NCBI GenBank assembly: GCA_043228905.1
Contig: JBHGNT010000009.1
Location: 12,834,001-12,898,000, forward strand
Direction of reading: 5' to 3'
DNA length: 64,000 bases
From: Azolla caroliniana
Taxonomy: Eukaryota; Polypodiophyta
The first letter of the stretch is position 1; each line of letters begins with the position of its first letter. Shown piece after piece: positions 40,890 through 52,300 of this stretch. Both the position numbers and the translations under genes were made by a program. The notes under the pieces were generated by a model. That model was not told the origin of the DNA. It searched no databases and worked only from the letters and a program-made list of their open reading frames with translations.

Positions 40890-43800
40890 TCATGTGTTCA
40901 TGACACTATCCCTCCTTCGAGAATGCCGAGTGGAAGTCGGCGTTAACATTGTAGGGCCGGGTTTGTTTGGATAGTGGTGATGGAAGTCGTCGACAAGAGC
41001 TTGAGCATTACAAATGTTATTGACAGGTTCCCAAGTGCGATCACTCGGAGGATAGCCAAGCCAATCAACTAGATAATAAAGCTTATTGCACACAATCTTA
41101 GAATCGAGAATAACAGCTACCTTGTATTCGGGGTCATTAACAAGTTGGACAGAAGGTGGTGGTGGTACGACACGATTAGGAATTAATGAGGTGTGGCAAG
41201 GTTCCAAAAAAGAGCTATGAAAGATTGAGTGAAGTCGCATATGTGCAAGAAGGTTAAGACGAGATGTTACATCATTAATCTGCATTGTGATGTCAAAAGG
41301 ACCTAAGCATTGATAATCGAGCTTAGCACACGGGCAGGTAGTCTTGATGTTCCGACGAAGCAACCATACTCTGTCACCAACCTTAAAAGGAGACTTAAGA
41401 CAATGCGATCGGTATTGGTCTTATGGTGTGCTTGCGCTTTTTGAAGATGTGAAGATAAGTCAAATTGGATTTGTTGTAGTTGGTGGAGGTGATCCGCCGC
41501 ACTAGGGTTTCGTGACACCTCAAGGAGATCCAGGATACACCATCAAGAGTGGTTGCCAGTGTAGGTAAAGAAAGGTGTAACTTTGGTAGAAGAGTGTACC
41601 GTGTTGTTGTATGCAAACTCGACATGATGTAAAATATTGCTCCAATCATCTTGTTGATAACTGATGAAGCATCGAAGATACTACTCGAGTGTTTGATTTG
41701 TCTGCTCTATTTGTCCGTCAATTTGTGGATGATAAGCCGAAGAGAGTTTGCAGGAGATTTTGAGGCCTGCCCATAGGTGATTCCAAAAGTCTGAGATAAA
41801 TTGAGGACCTCAATCGCTAATAATATCATTTGGGAGACCATGATGGCGAAACACCTCACACATAATGAGATCTGTAGTTTCTTCACTAGTAATGGTCTTT
41901 ACACATGGTACAAAATGTGCCATCTTTGTGAACCAATCCACCACAGCTAAAATACTATCAAAGCCTTTGGAAGGTGGTAGATCCGTAATGAAATCCATAG
42001 AAATAGACTGCCATGGCTTGCTGGGAGGTGATAATGGTTGTAGTAAGACCTAAGGATGATGCTTGGGTATTTTGGCACGACAACAGGTGTCACATGTGCG
42101 AACGTAATCTTTGACAAATGTTTGCATGTGAGGCCACCAAAACGAACGTTTCACCAGCTCAGTGGTCTTTGCAATACCAAAATGTCTAGCCATGGGGGCA
42201 TCATGACAATGTTCTAACACTGAAGTCGGGGTGATCCGTCAGGGATGTAAAGGAGATTCTTGTAGAAGAGTAAGTCATCTTTCCACGTGAAGTCCTGATA
42301 ATGTTGAGATGACCCTTGTAATTTGGAGCACGATGGACAACTTGAACCAATGTGGGCTAAGACATCCTTAGCGAAATCATCAGAGTGAAGTTATTGCCGA
42401 ATAGTGTCAAGAAGGCTAGAATCAAGTGGCGTGGCATAAATTGTTGTTGCATATAGCTTTGATGGCCTGAGGAGAATCTGCTTTTGATTGTCAAAGGCCA
42501 TATCTCTAGGTTGAAGAGCTAAATACGAACATCAAGACAAAGCATCTGCTTTCCCTTGTTATTTTCTAGGGCGAAAAATGATCTTGAAATCGAAACGTGT
42601 TGTCGTAGTGTGAAGCACACACTACATGAAATATGTAAAATACTATATCTGATTTAAAGTACATATAATAAATAAAATAAAATATTAAAAATATATTTAT
42701 TACGTGCATAGGGAAACATTCAAACCATATACCTCCACGTAGACAAACCCCAACCTTATCATTGTACTAACTTATCCTTAGTGTTCTAAATATAGATTTA
42801 ATACCTATAAGACCTTTATTTATGCCTACCTTTATTAAAAAGGTAAGTCATGCATTTTTAGAGTATGTGAATACTTTATTTAGAAGAAAAATGTAAACCA
42901 ATAAAATATTACTCATGCACATCTAGCGTGCATGAGCACTATATTTAGCAAATAAAAGCAAGGTTTAAAAATAAAATAAAAAACATCACATGCACATTTA
43001 GTGTGCATGAACACTTTTAGGAAAAGGAGGAAGCCATGTTTACCCTCTCCCATCCTTATATAAGGAGGAGAGAAATATGTATAAGGCTATTGATTATTTT
43101 AGAAGGGTTGATTAATATAATATATTTGTGGGATTCACGAATTTGCTAACTATTTTTCTCTCTTAATCTGAGTACTCACTAATATACTATACTCGTGGGA
43201 TTCATGAGTTTTTCATATCTTTCTTTCTTACAATATTTTTCATATTCTTAATTGCCTTAGAATTTTCTTTTCTCCTAGTCCAAAACCTCAGTGGTTCCCA
43301 CCCGACTCACACAGATCCGGAGCCGAAAGGCACGACAACGTTAGAAATTGGGCCCACCGAGCTTGTCGTCTATTTAATACTTGAGTGGTTTAAAATATGT
43401 GAGATTTTTGTGATCACTATAGATGATAATCTGATCAGGTGATCCTTCTAGAAAATGACGCATTGCTCGAATGAGTCAACCACAGCTAGTAACTAATGGT
43501 CAAGCACCTCATAGTTTATCTCCGAAACAATAAATTTTCTCGAGTGAAACGCAACTGGATGAGTCTGCACGTCCTCGTTTGGTTGCAATAGGATACTCCC
43601 CAATGCGAAGTCTGACGCATCCGCCTGAATAGTAAATGGATTTTCGAGATCAATATGCGCTAGGATAGGTGCTGATGTGAATGCTTCTTTCAGCCGAGTA
43701 AAAGCCTTGTCCGCTTCGATACTCCAAAAAAATGCCTTATTTTTCTTGGTGAGTTGGATGAGAGGCAACACAATGCTTGAATAATTACGTATGAATTTAC

Positions 43801-46210
43801 GATAGAAGTTCGCAAATCCGAGGAAACACTAGACGTCTCGAACTGAGCATGGGGGTTTCCATTCCAATATTGTTTGGACTTTTGTCGGGTCCATGAAAAT
43901 ACCCTTGGATGAAATAGTGTATCCCAAAAATTTGACTTGTTTGCAATCAAAACTGCATTTCTCAAGTTTGGCATAGAGACCATACTTTCTTAGGTGTTCA
44001 AGTACTTTCCGCACATGTATATCATGCTCCTCCTATGTTTTAGAGTAAATCAACTGATCATCTAGGTAGATGATGAGAAAGATATCCAAGAAATCCCGGA
44101 AAATGTCATTTGCCATATGTTGAAATACTGCGGGTGCATTTGTGAGCCCGAAAGGCATGACTGTATATACTCGAAATGACCATACCGAGTACGAAATGCA
44201 ATTTTCCACTCATCTCCTGGTCGAATTTGAACAAGATTATATGCACCCCTTAGATCAATTTTGGTAAAATGCTTTGCCCCACCAATGCATTCTAAGAGAT
44301 TGGAGATTAAAGGTAGAGCATACCTATTCCTTATGGTGACTTTATTTAAGCGTCGATAGTCCATGAACAAATGAAGGGAGCCGTCCTTTTTCTTCACAAA
44401 AAGGATAGGAGCACCAGCTAGAGACTTTGAATGTCGAATAAACCCATGTGCAAGATTTTCCTCGACGTCTTCTCGAAGAACCTCAAGCTCAATGGGTGAT
44501 AAATTGTAAATCGGACCCCATGGTGGCTCTTTTCCTGGTTGGAGATCAATAGGACAGTCGTACAACCGATGCTTTGGAAGAACACTAGCTTTGACTTTGT
44601 CGAAAACATAAGCATAGTCTTGATATTTTTTCGGGAATTTGGATGTCTGAATTCCCTTGAGTGGCACTAGAAGGTGTCACTGATACTGCAAATAAGAAAA
44701 GATCCTCCTTGCCTCCCACTTGGTGCAATTGTTGCAATGTGATGGCTGAAATTTGATGAAAAGGAGATGGTGCATTGGTAGAACTATATTCTTCAAGAGA
44801 ATAATCTTGAGTTCGATCCTTGGCAATGATATTTTCTGCTAAAGGGCACCAAATTTCTTGCTTCCTCCAATCAATTCTAGGGTTATGTAGCTCAAACCAT
44901 GGCAAACCAAGGACAATTGGATGCTCATGACTATGGATTGTGTTAAAGGAAACTACACATCCTAAATCACCTAAGAGTATGTGTATTGGCTCAAACTCTT
45001 CGAATATCTTCTTGGAAGCTATGGGACGTCCATCAATCACTACTACGGAAACTGGACAAGGAAGTGTATGCAAGGATATTTGGTGTTTTTGGGCAAAATC
45101 TCTATCCATGAAACAAGAATTGGCTCTAGTATCTACGAGGGCTTGGACTTGAAGTTGACAACTCGGTGTCCTAACTTGTACTTGGGTTGAGAAGACTCTA
45201 CTAACATGCTTGGAAGAAATGGAACCCACCTAGGTTGTACATATCTAGGGTTGTCCAACCAAATGTCTCATATTTTGGCCAGACTTATTCGTTTGACTCC
45301 TCTTCTAATTGGCTGAGGACTTCAAGCTTATTGGACAAAGGTGGATTATTCATAATATTAGATTCACTAACTGCTTCTAAAATGTTGGACTCATTTTTAT
45401 TGTCATAGTGAATTTGATTTCCCTGACGTCTCGGCCTACGGGAGAAATGAATGGCTATATGTCCTGGACCTCCGCAATATAAGCACAGAAGGTTTGCTCG
45501 GCGTCGTTGCTTCTCTTCGTCCGACAATGGTCCTCGTCGTTGAGTGATATCGATCTCCATGGGTGTAGGACTATCCATTGGGATTGGACTATGTGTTTGC
45601 CTTGGAGTTGGAGTAGGGCTATATGTTTGCCTTGGGGATGATTATGCCGTTACTAATGCATAAGTTGGTGTGAATCTTGATCTTGTTATTTATTGTTGTC
45701 GCTCACATCGACGCTCAAAAAGGCAATTATCACACCATATTGCTCGACTAATAGCTTTTGTAAGTGATATTGGATCCTCAAGGAAGGTAAGAAGTAAGTC
45801 TTTGACATCACTACGAAGGCCTGAACGGAATTGATTCATTAGGGCTTGTTCATCCCAAGGAATATCGCTTACGATGAGACGGAAATTGGTTGCATATGTC
45901 GAAGCTTACTGATCACCTTGATGTAGTGTATGAATCTTGTTGATAGTTGTTCTCGCCCCATCAGTATCTTTGAAACAAGCCTTAAATTCTTTGATAAATT
46001 CTTCAAAATTATTCAGTAGAGGAGAATTTGTCTCTAGCAATGGAGCAAACCATGCGTGAACTCCTCTTGTTGTTGCTACTTCTCTACAGTAACCTTTTGT
46101 AGATCCCCAAGTAGATGTTGATTCTCTACTTCAAGAGATGTGAACTTGGATTTACGATTCTCCATTTCTGCACCAAGGGTGAGATATTCTTCTGAGTTAA
46201 TGGCGGCCAT
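40890..46210 (-). pseudogene. Chromovirus gag-pol with C-terminal chromodomain, broken
   Basis: The ATG at 46210 opens MAAINSEEYLTLGAEMENRK. The gag knuckle is CLYCGGPGHIAIHF, its last Cys changed to Phe. Protease (45229-44585) has ALVDTRANSCFMD instead of DSGA. Reverse transcriptase has GSLHLFMDYRRLN and an intact YLDDQ near 44060. RNase H (FTIQADASDFALGS) is split by the solo LTR at 42601-43337. Integrase shows [12 protein letters not shown] and ISDRGPQF. The end (41363-40890) has a chromodomain, EYKVAVILDSK, YYLVDWLGYPPSDRTWEPVN, then DFHHHYPNKPGP. Many stops and shifts. The chromodomain tail resembles Tcn1/sushi-type elements, whose chromodomain may guide insertion to marked chromatin. 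Confidence 0.85.
42601..43337. repeat. Solo LTR of the N1-like family in chromovirus RNase H
   Basis: 737 bases with TGTCGTAGTG...GGCACGACA ends and a CTTATATAAGGAGG promoter-like word near 43055. The flanks are GTGT (42597-42600) and ACGT (43338-43341), both one CpG transition away from GCGT. The host frame NRRQARWAQFLT then RFDFKIIFRP rejoins if GCGT is restored, which supports a 4-bp duplication. Confidence 0.8.
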
Positions 46211-46248
46211 GGTTTCGTGATGGTTACTGTGAAAGTGTTTTTAGAATT

Positions 46249-46698
46249 TGTTACCCGACCGACAAAGGAGTTAAATACCAGAATGTGAAAGGGATTGTTA
46301 TTCAGAATCTATTTTAATTAAGTAGAATAGATTATAATTAAGTAGTGAACGGACGGACCGGAATCAGTATGCCGATCCGTTTCCGGACCGGTTCCGAACA
46401 GGTGCCGGTTGGCACCGTTTTGTACGCAGCACCGGTGACCTATATAAAGGCCCGGTTACAATGTAAAACTTTAACGGAGAATTAATATAAGCTTCTTGTT
46501 TTATCTTCACGTATTGATTACCGTTCTGTATTAATTGTTATATCTTACGCGTGTATTAAGTGAATGCCCTATTGCTAAGTAGCCAATTAAGTCGGATTAA
46601 TCATCGTGTCTTAAGTTATCTCGCCGTAACACCCCTTTGGTGAAGTGTCTTCCGTAGACAACCTGTGTTAGGCCATTGTCCAACCCTAAGGATTAACA
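46249..46698 (+). repeat. 5' LTR of copy B
   Basis: 450 bases, TGTTACCCGACC to GATTAACA, with a TATATAAAGGCCCGG promoter at 46441. The following TTTTTGGTGACCACGATTCC is the probable primer site. Confidence 0.95.
46441..46448 (+). promoter_or_regulatory. TATA box of Tat-like LTR
   Basis: TATATAAA, conserved in the copies at 13445 and 61818. Confidence 0.6.
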
Positions 46699-46753
46699 TA
46701 GTTTTTGGTGACCACGATTCCTGCACAATCGCAGCGAACAGCGGCGGGAATCG

Positions 46754-48722
46754 ATGACGCGACCAACGAACGACCTGGTTACGGAGCGAGCAAGGAGACT
46801 TGTTGAACCACTGAGGAAGCGAGAGGCTTTCCAGCAAACGGCAGAAGAAATCAGAGTGGATCGCTCATTTTCCAAGGTGATCCGGACAGTGGCCAAGGAG
46901 TCACTTTGATTATCACAAAACGACTACCCGGACGAAGAAAGCAGCCTAAGCAGCCTAAGCAGCCTCCGGGAAGCGGAATCCCTTCTCCAGGCATTGGTAG
47001 CGGGGGAAGGTGAATCCGAAGCATTTTTGGCATTTGAATCGGGTTTGGACAGGGAATACAGTGCACAGACGAACTATCGCAAGAGTAATGACACCCTAGA
47101 CGGACCAGAGGACGAGGAGTCGGATACCTTGCCGACACCGGAACCAGAATTGACAAGGATGGAACATCCGGCACCGGAGGTCGACCACACTCTGGAACCA
47201 GAAGTCGAGGAAGAGAGACCTCTGACACCGGAAGTTGAGGAGGAGAAGCCTCCTACACCGAAAGAGGAGCGCGAAAGACCTCCGACGGCGACAGAGGACC
47301 GAGAAAGACCTCTGATGCCGACAGAGGAGGAGGAACGACCACCGACACCACCAGCCCATGTACCGACACCAGACGACGATATGCCGTTCCAATATCCCAG
47401 ATATCGGGATGATCCGGATGCGGAAGCCCACGTCCATGCGTTTCAACGGACCTGGGAGGCAAACCATATGTCCCAACGCTTAAATGCAACCGAAGAGGAA
47501 CGTTCAAGAAGGGCAGAGTTCGGCATGACCTTGGAGGGACCGGCCGCCAGATGGCACCGAACACAAGATCCCAACACCATCCCCAGGTTTGAAACATTAA
47601 AGACAAAATATTTGCATTTCTTTCACAAGGAGATGGACCAACGGGAAATGGTAGGCTTATTTTACAGTATCCGGTAGGAACCAATGGAGAACATTCAATA
47701 GTTTGTCATCCGGTTCCAGCGGATCCACAGTCAGCTCAGCCGAACACCACCGAAGGAAGAAACAAAGGCCATATTCTTAGCAGCACTCTGGGAACCCTTA
47801 CGAACGGTGTGCACCGTCATTGATTTCCGCACCAACAGCATAGATCACGTGATCGACCAAGTTGGGGAAATGGAAAACTCAAGTTCATGGCTAACCATGG
47901 GCGTACTTCAGCGTGCACTACCGACAGATGAGGACCTCCGTTTCTAGCAAGCAGTTCAATGTACAACATGCCTAAATGCCGGACATTCGGCGCTGGAATG
48001 CACCATGCATTCCCAATGCTTGCTCTGGCACTCCAGAAGTCATACAATGGAACGGTGTGAGTATAACTTGTTAAATCAACAAGCACCACCGGTCTGGGAA
48101 ATTGAACCACGAAGCAACCAAGAGGAAGAAGAAGAACGCTGGTGGCGAGAGGAGCGCTATCGGCCGGCACAAGATGTCCAGTACCATGATTGAAGAGACG
48201 CTTATGACCGGTATGACAGACAGGATAGATATTGGGACTATAATGGACGGTATGAGAGATACAACCGGGATCACTCCCCTGGTTACAACCAACGACGGGA
48301 CGACTATGGCAAGTATGACGACCAACAACATCAAGGTTACCGAAACAAAAAGAATTTCAACAAGAAACGTCATTTCAACAAAAAGGGGGGTCATCCACGG
48401 GAACCGGAAAAGGGCGTTCCAAGCCGCCAACCAGACCAAAACCAAGCACTTACCACAGGACCTCCACCAAGCACACACGCCGAATCCAGCAACACTTGGA
48501 AGCCGTACTGCTATTATTGCCAGCAAGAAGGCCACTATAGTAATCAATGTCCGGCGAAGAGCTACGACAAGCGACCAATTGTAAACATGGTAGACGCGGA
48601 AGTCGCGGACATACAACAAGTCACTACAAGATCAAAAGGCAAAGCCTCGGAGTGGGAAACTCAAGAAGCCATCCGGAAGCAGGCAACCGAATGGGTGAAG
48701 AAGGAAAATGAGAGGAATGCGG
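46754..48722 (+). pseudogene. gag of copy B
   Basis: Begins MTRPTNDLVTERARRLVEPL, with a TGA after about 52 codons. Then follow a Glu/Pro-rich repeat tract (about 47190-47350, units like EEERPPTP), the capsid region (HAFQRTWEANHMSQR, ARWHRTQDPNTIPRF, HFFHKEMDQREM) and two zinc knuckles: CTTCLNAGHSALEC near 47957 and CYYCQQEGHYSNQC near 48510. Six or so stops occur in the frame. The end of the gag-protease frame resumes at 54005 beyond the nested copia. Confidence 0.85.
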
Positions 48723-49320
48723 TGTTGGGATTTCGGTCCCTTTCGGATGGGATGGTCGGATATCGGAGATGAATGCCGACAAGCCCGGTTTCGGTTTCGG
48801 ATCCGGATGACGAAGACCCCGGTTTCGGTACCGGATGACGAATGTACCCGGAGAGCGATCCGGATGCAGGGACATATCCGTGAATATGTTCGCTATGGGC
48901 CCCTGAGGCTACAGTTGTAAATAGCCCAAAGTCATATAAGTATAAATATGACTTAGGGCAAACAGTTTTGTAGTTGCTTCTCATTTTTCTGTTTTTCCAC
49001 TTTAGAGGAGTGAAGAGAGAGCAGCCGCGAGAGAGATAGAGCGCGAGAGAGGAAGAGGTAGACGCCTCTGTGTATTTCCGCCGCCTGTGGCGAGGACAGC
49101 GAGCTCAAGGTCGTTGCCTTGCAGCTCGCCATTGTATATTTCTCTGTGCATAGTTTGGTTTGGAGTCTCGCACTCCCGTGGTTTTTCCCGTATAGGGTTT
49201 TCCACGTTAATCCCTGTGTATCGTGTCTTTCTCTGTATTTCCTATTTTCTGCTGCATTGATCCGCGATTACTCGGTTGTGGCCGAGGGAAGAAGGTGAAT
49301 AGAAGGGCCTATTCCCAACA
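48723..49320 (+). repeat. 5' LTR of copia-3
   Basis: TGTTGGGATTTCGG to TATTCCCAACA. TATAAATA at 48941-48948 is the probable promoter. The AAGTCATATAAGTATAAATATGACTT segment forms an imperfect palindrome shared with the 57583 LTR family. Confidence 0.97.
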
Positions 49321-49323
49321 AAC

Positions 49324-49335
49324 TGGTATCAGAGC
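49324..49335 (+). other. Primer-binding site of copia-3
   Basis: TGGTATCAGAGC, three bases after the LTR, matching initiator tRNA-Met. Confidence 0.95.
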
Positions 49336-49349
49336 GACTGTTGCAGAAA

Positions 49350-52300
49350 ATGGAAGGCGGCGGCAGCGGGCAGCCGATGATGATGGTGCTGAATGCGCAG
49401 AATTACGCCGACTGGAAGATCAAGATGGAGGATCTTCTGATTGTTCGGGACCTGTACGAACCGATTGACAGGTCGGAAATTCCGAAAGGGGTACTTGAGT
49501 CGGAGTGGAAGCTCCTGAACCGGAAAGCCGTAGCGACGATCCGACAATATGTCGATGTAAGCGTCCTACAACATGTGGCGAACGACACCAACGCATATGA
49601 GATGTGGAAGAATGCGTTGAACCGGACCTCCCTGATGAGGAAGATAGTGAATCTCAAGTACCGGGACGGCGAGAGTATGGTTGAACACGTAAGCACGTTC
49701 ATGGGATTCGTGAATCAGCTTGCGGCGATCAAGTTCCCGTTGGAGGATGCAATGCAAGCCATCATCCTGATGTGTACATTGCCGGAAAGCTGGGAGAACT
49801 TGGTGGTGACTCTCAGCACCTCGTGCACCGAAGATAACTTGTCCTTACAAACGGTAAAGACAAGTATTCTGAATGAAGAAGCGCGTCGGAGAGATAAGGA
49901 ACCGGCCTCCGACCCGAAGATGCTGTTTACCGAATCGGATCGGGGAAGACAATGGAACCGGAGTCCGCAAAGACGGGAGAAGTCGGGGACCCGGTCGCAG
50001 TCAAGAGGAAGGCCCACATGCTTCCACTGTGGGAAGCCGGGGCACTTCCGAAAGAATTGTCGGCATTACCGAAAAGACAATGGAACCGACAACACCGATT
50101 CGAAGAAGTCACCGGAGAGAAACGGTGCATACCGGGGAGCCACGGACCGGAATGGTTCGGATCGGCGAGGACAGGACCGGAAAGGAACGACGGCACTCGC
50201 GGCAAGTGAAGAGGAGATCATGCTCATCACCGAAGAAGGTGAACTAAACATTGCCGGCGATGAGACGACCTGGGTGGTCGATTCCGGAGCATCGTTCCAC
50301 CTGACCCCGGAGAGAAGATACTTCTCATCCTACACAGCCGGTGAGCATGGCTGTGTTCGGATGGGAAATGAAGGTACGTGCCGGATTGCCGGCATCGGAG
50401 ACGTGTGGTTGACAACCCCGACCGGATGCAAAATGCTGCTGAAGGATGTCCGACACGTTCCGGAGGTTCGATTGAACCTGATTTCGGCCGGGAGGCTAGA
50501 CGATGAAGGCTACACAGGTAGCATCCGGAACGGCGTAATGAAGTTCAGCAAGGGGAGCCTGATAGTGGCTCGGGCCCGGAAAGTCAACACACTGTACCTG
50601 ATGAATGCCCGGTTATGTCCGGAAGAGTTGAATGTGGCAGCCGACACTGCCGGTGAGCTGTGGCACAAAAGACTGTGCCACATGAGTGAGAAGGGGATGA
50701 AGAGGCTTGCAGAAGACAACCTCATCCCAGTGAAGCATGTGCACCTGGAGAAGTGCACCGATTGCCTGGCCGGTAAGCAGAACCGAACCTCCTTCCACTC
50801 AAGGCCACCGACGAGACGTAGCGCACCATTGGAGTTGGTGCACACTGACGTGTGTCAGGTAGAGACGAAGTCACATGGTGGAGCCCAGTACTTCGTAACA
50901 TTCATTGATGATCACAGCCGGAAGCTGTGGACGGCACCATTGAAGACAAAGGACCAAGTGTTGTGCGTCTTCAAAGAACTCCACGCGAGAGTGGAAAGGG
51001 AATCCGGCAAGAAGCTGAAAGCGATACGAGCGGATAACGGAGGGGAATACCGGGGGCAGTTCCAGGAGTACTGTCGCTCGAAGGGAATCCGGCTCGAGTT
51101 TACTGTGCCGAAGACGCCGGAACTGAACGGGCTGGCCGAGAGGATGAACCGGACCATAATGGAGAGGGTTCGGAGTATGCTGGCGCATGCGAAATTACCC
51201 AAGGGGTTTTGGGCTGAGGCAATGTCGACGGCGACATATGTGATAAACCGATCACCCTCAGTACCTTTGGACGGAGACACGCCGCAGAAAGTGTGGACCG
51301 GTAAGGAAGTGTCCTACCGGCATCTGAAGGTGTTCGGGTGTCTCGCATACGTGCATGTGGCAAAGGACCGGAGAGGAAAGCTAGATCCAAAGACCCGGCC
51401 ATGCATATTCCTCGGTTACGGCGACGACGAGTTCGGCTACCGAGTATGGGACCCGGTCGACAAGAAGATATTCAGGAGTCGAGACATCATCTTCATGGAG
51501 GACAAGACACTCGCCGACTGGGAGTCGGAGAAGAAGGTAAAGAGCTCCAAGTCGACCGGTGAGGATCAACTCTACAAGGAGCAGTCCCGACCGGCAAGGG
51601 ACCGGTTAGCACTCGAGGATCCGGCCGAAGACGGTGAAGAAACCGAACCGGCCGAAGAAGACGAAAATGATACCGGAACCGGCCCCGATCCCGAAATGGA
51701 TTCGGATGAAGAAGAATCGGAAGAACTGGTTACCGAAGCTCCGAAACGGAGATACCCTCAAAGAGAGAGAAGGGCCCCCCGGAGATTTCCGGAACCAGAG
51801 CACGTGTTGCTAACCGACGAGGGGGAGCCGGAGAGCTTTGAAGAAGCAAAGCACGACACCCAGAGCCGCAGGTGGTTGAGTGCCATGCAGGACGAGATGG
51901 ATTCCCTGCATGAGAACCACACATATGAACTTGTGGAGTTGCCGAAAGGAAAGCGGGCACTTCGAAACAAGTGGGTGTTCAAGCTGAAACCGGGAGATGC
52001 CGGAAACCCCCCGAGATACAAAGCCAGGATCGTGGTGAAGGGGTTTCAGCAGAAGAAGGGCGTCGACTTCGACGAGATATTTGCCCCGGTAGTGAAGATG
52101 ACCTCCATCCGGACGGTGCTGAGCATAGCGGCAAGCATGGACCTCGAGGTAGAACAGATGGACGTGAAGACGGCATTCCTTCACGGTGACCTCGATGAAG
52201 AGATCTACATGCAGCAACCGGAAGGATTCGAGAAGAAAGGGAAGGAGCACCTGGTATGCCGGTTGAAGAAGAGCCTTTACGGACTGAAGCAGGCTCCCCG

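Larger units (their letters stand above)
40498..40905 (-). repeat. 3' LTR of the chromovirus
   Basis: The right end is fixed by the adjacent polypurine tract and TGTCATGAAC on the minus strand. It contains the TATA box and heat-shock elements listed separately. The left end is not certain. Confidence 0.6.
40498..46248 (-). mobile_element. Chromovirus (Ty3/gypsy with chromodomain), degenerate
   Basis: Minus-strand order: gag, protease, reverse transcriptase, RNase H, integrase, chromodomain, polypurine tract (GAAGGAGGGATAG, plus 40906-40918 inverted) and 3' LTR (40498-40905). The 5' LTR was not found: the leader upstream of gag is cut at 46248 by copy B, and 62273 onward does not match the 3' LTR. 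The left LTR border at 40498 is an estimate. Confidence 0.8.
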
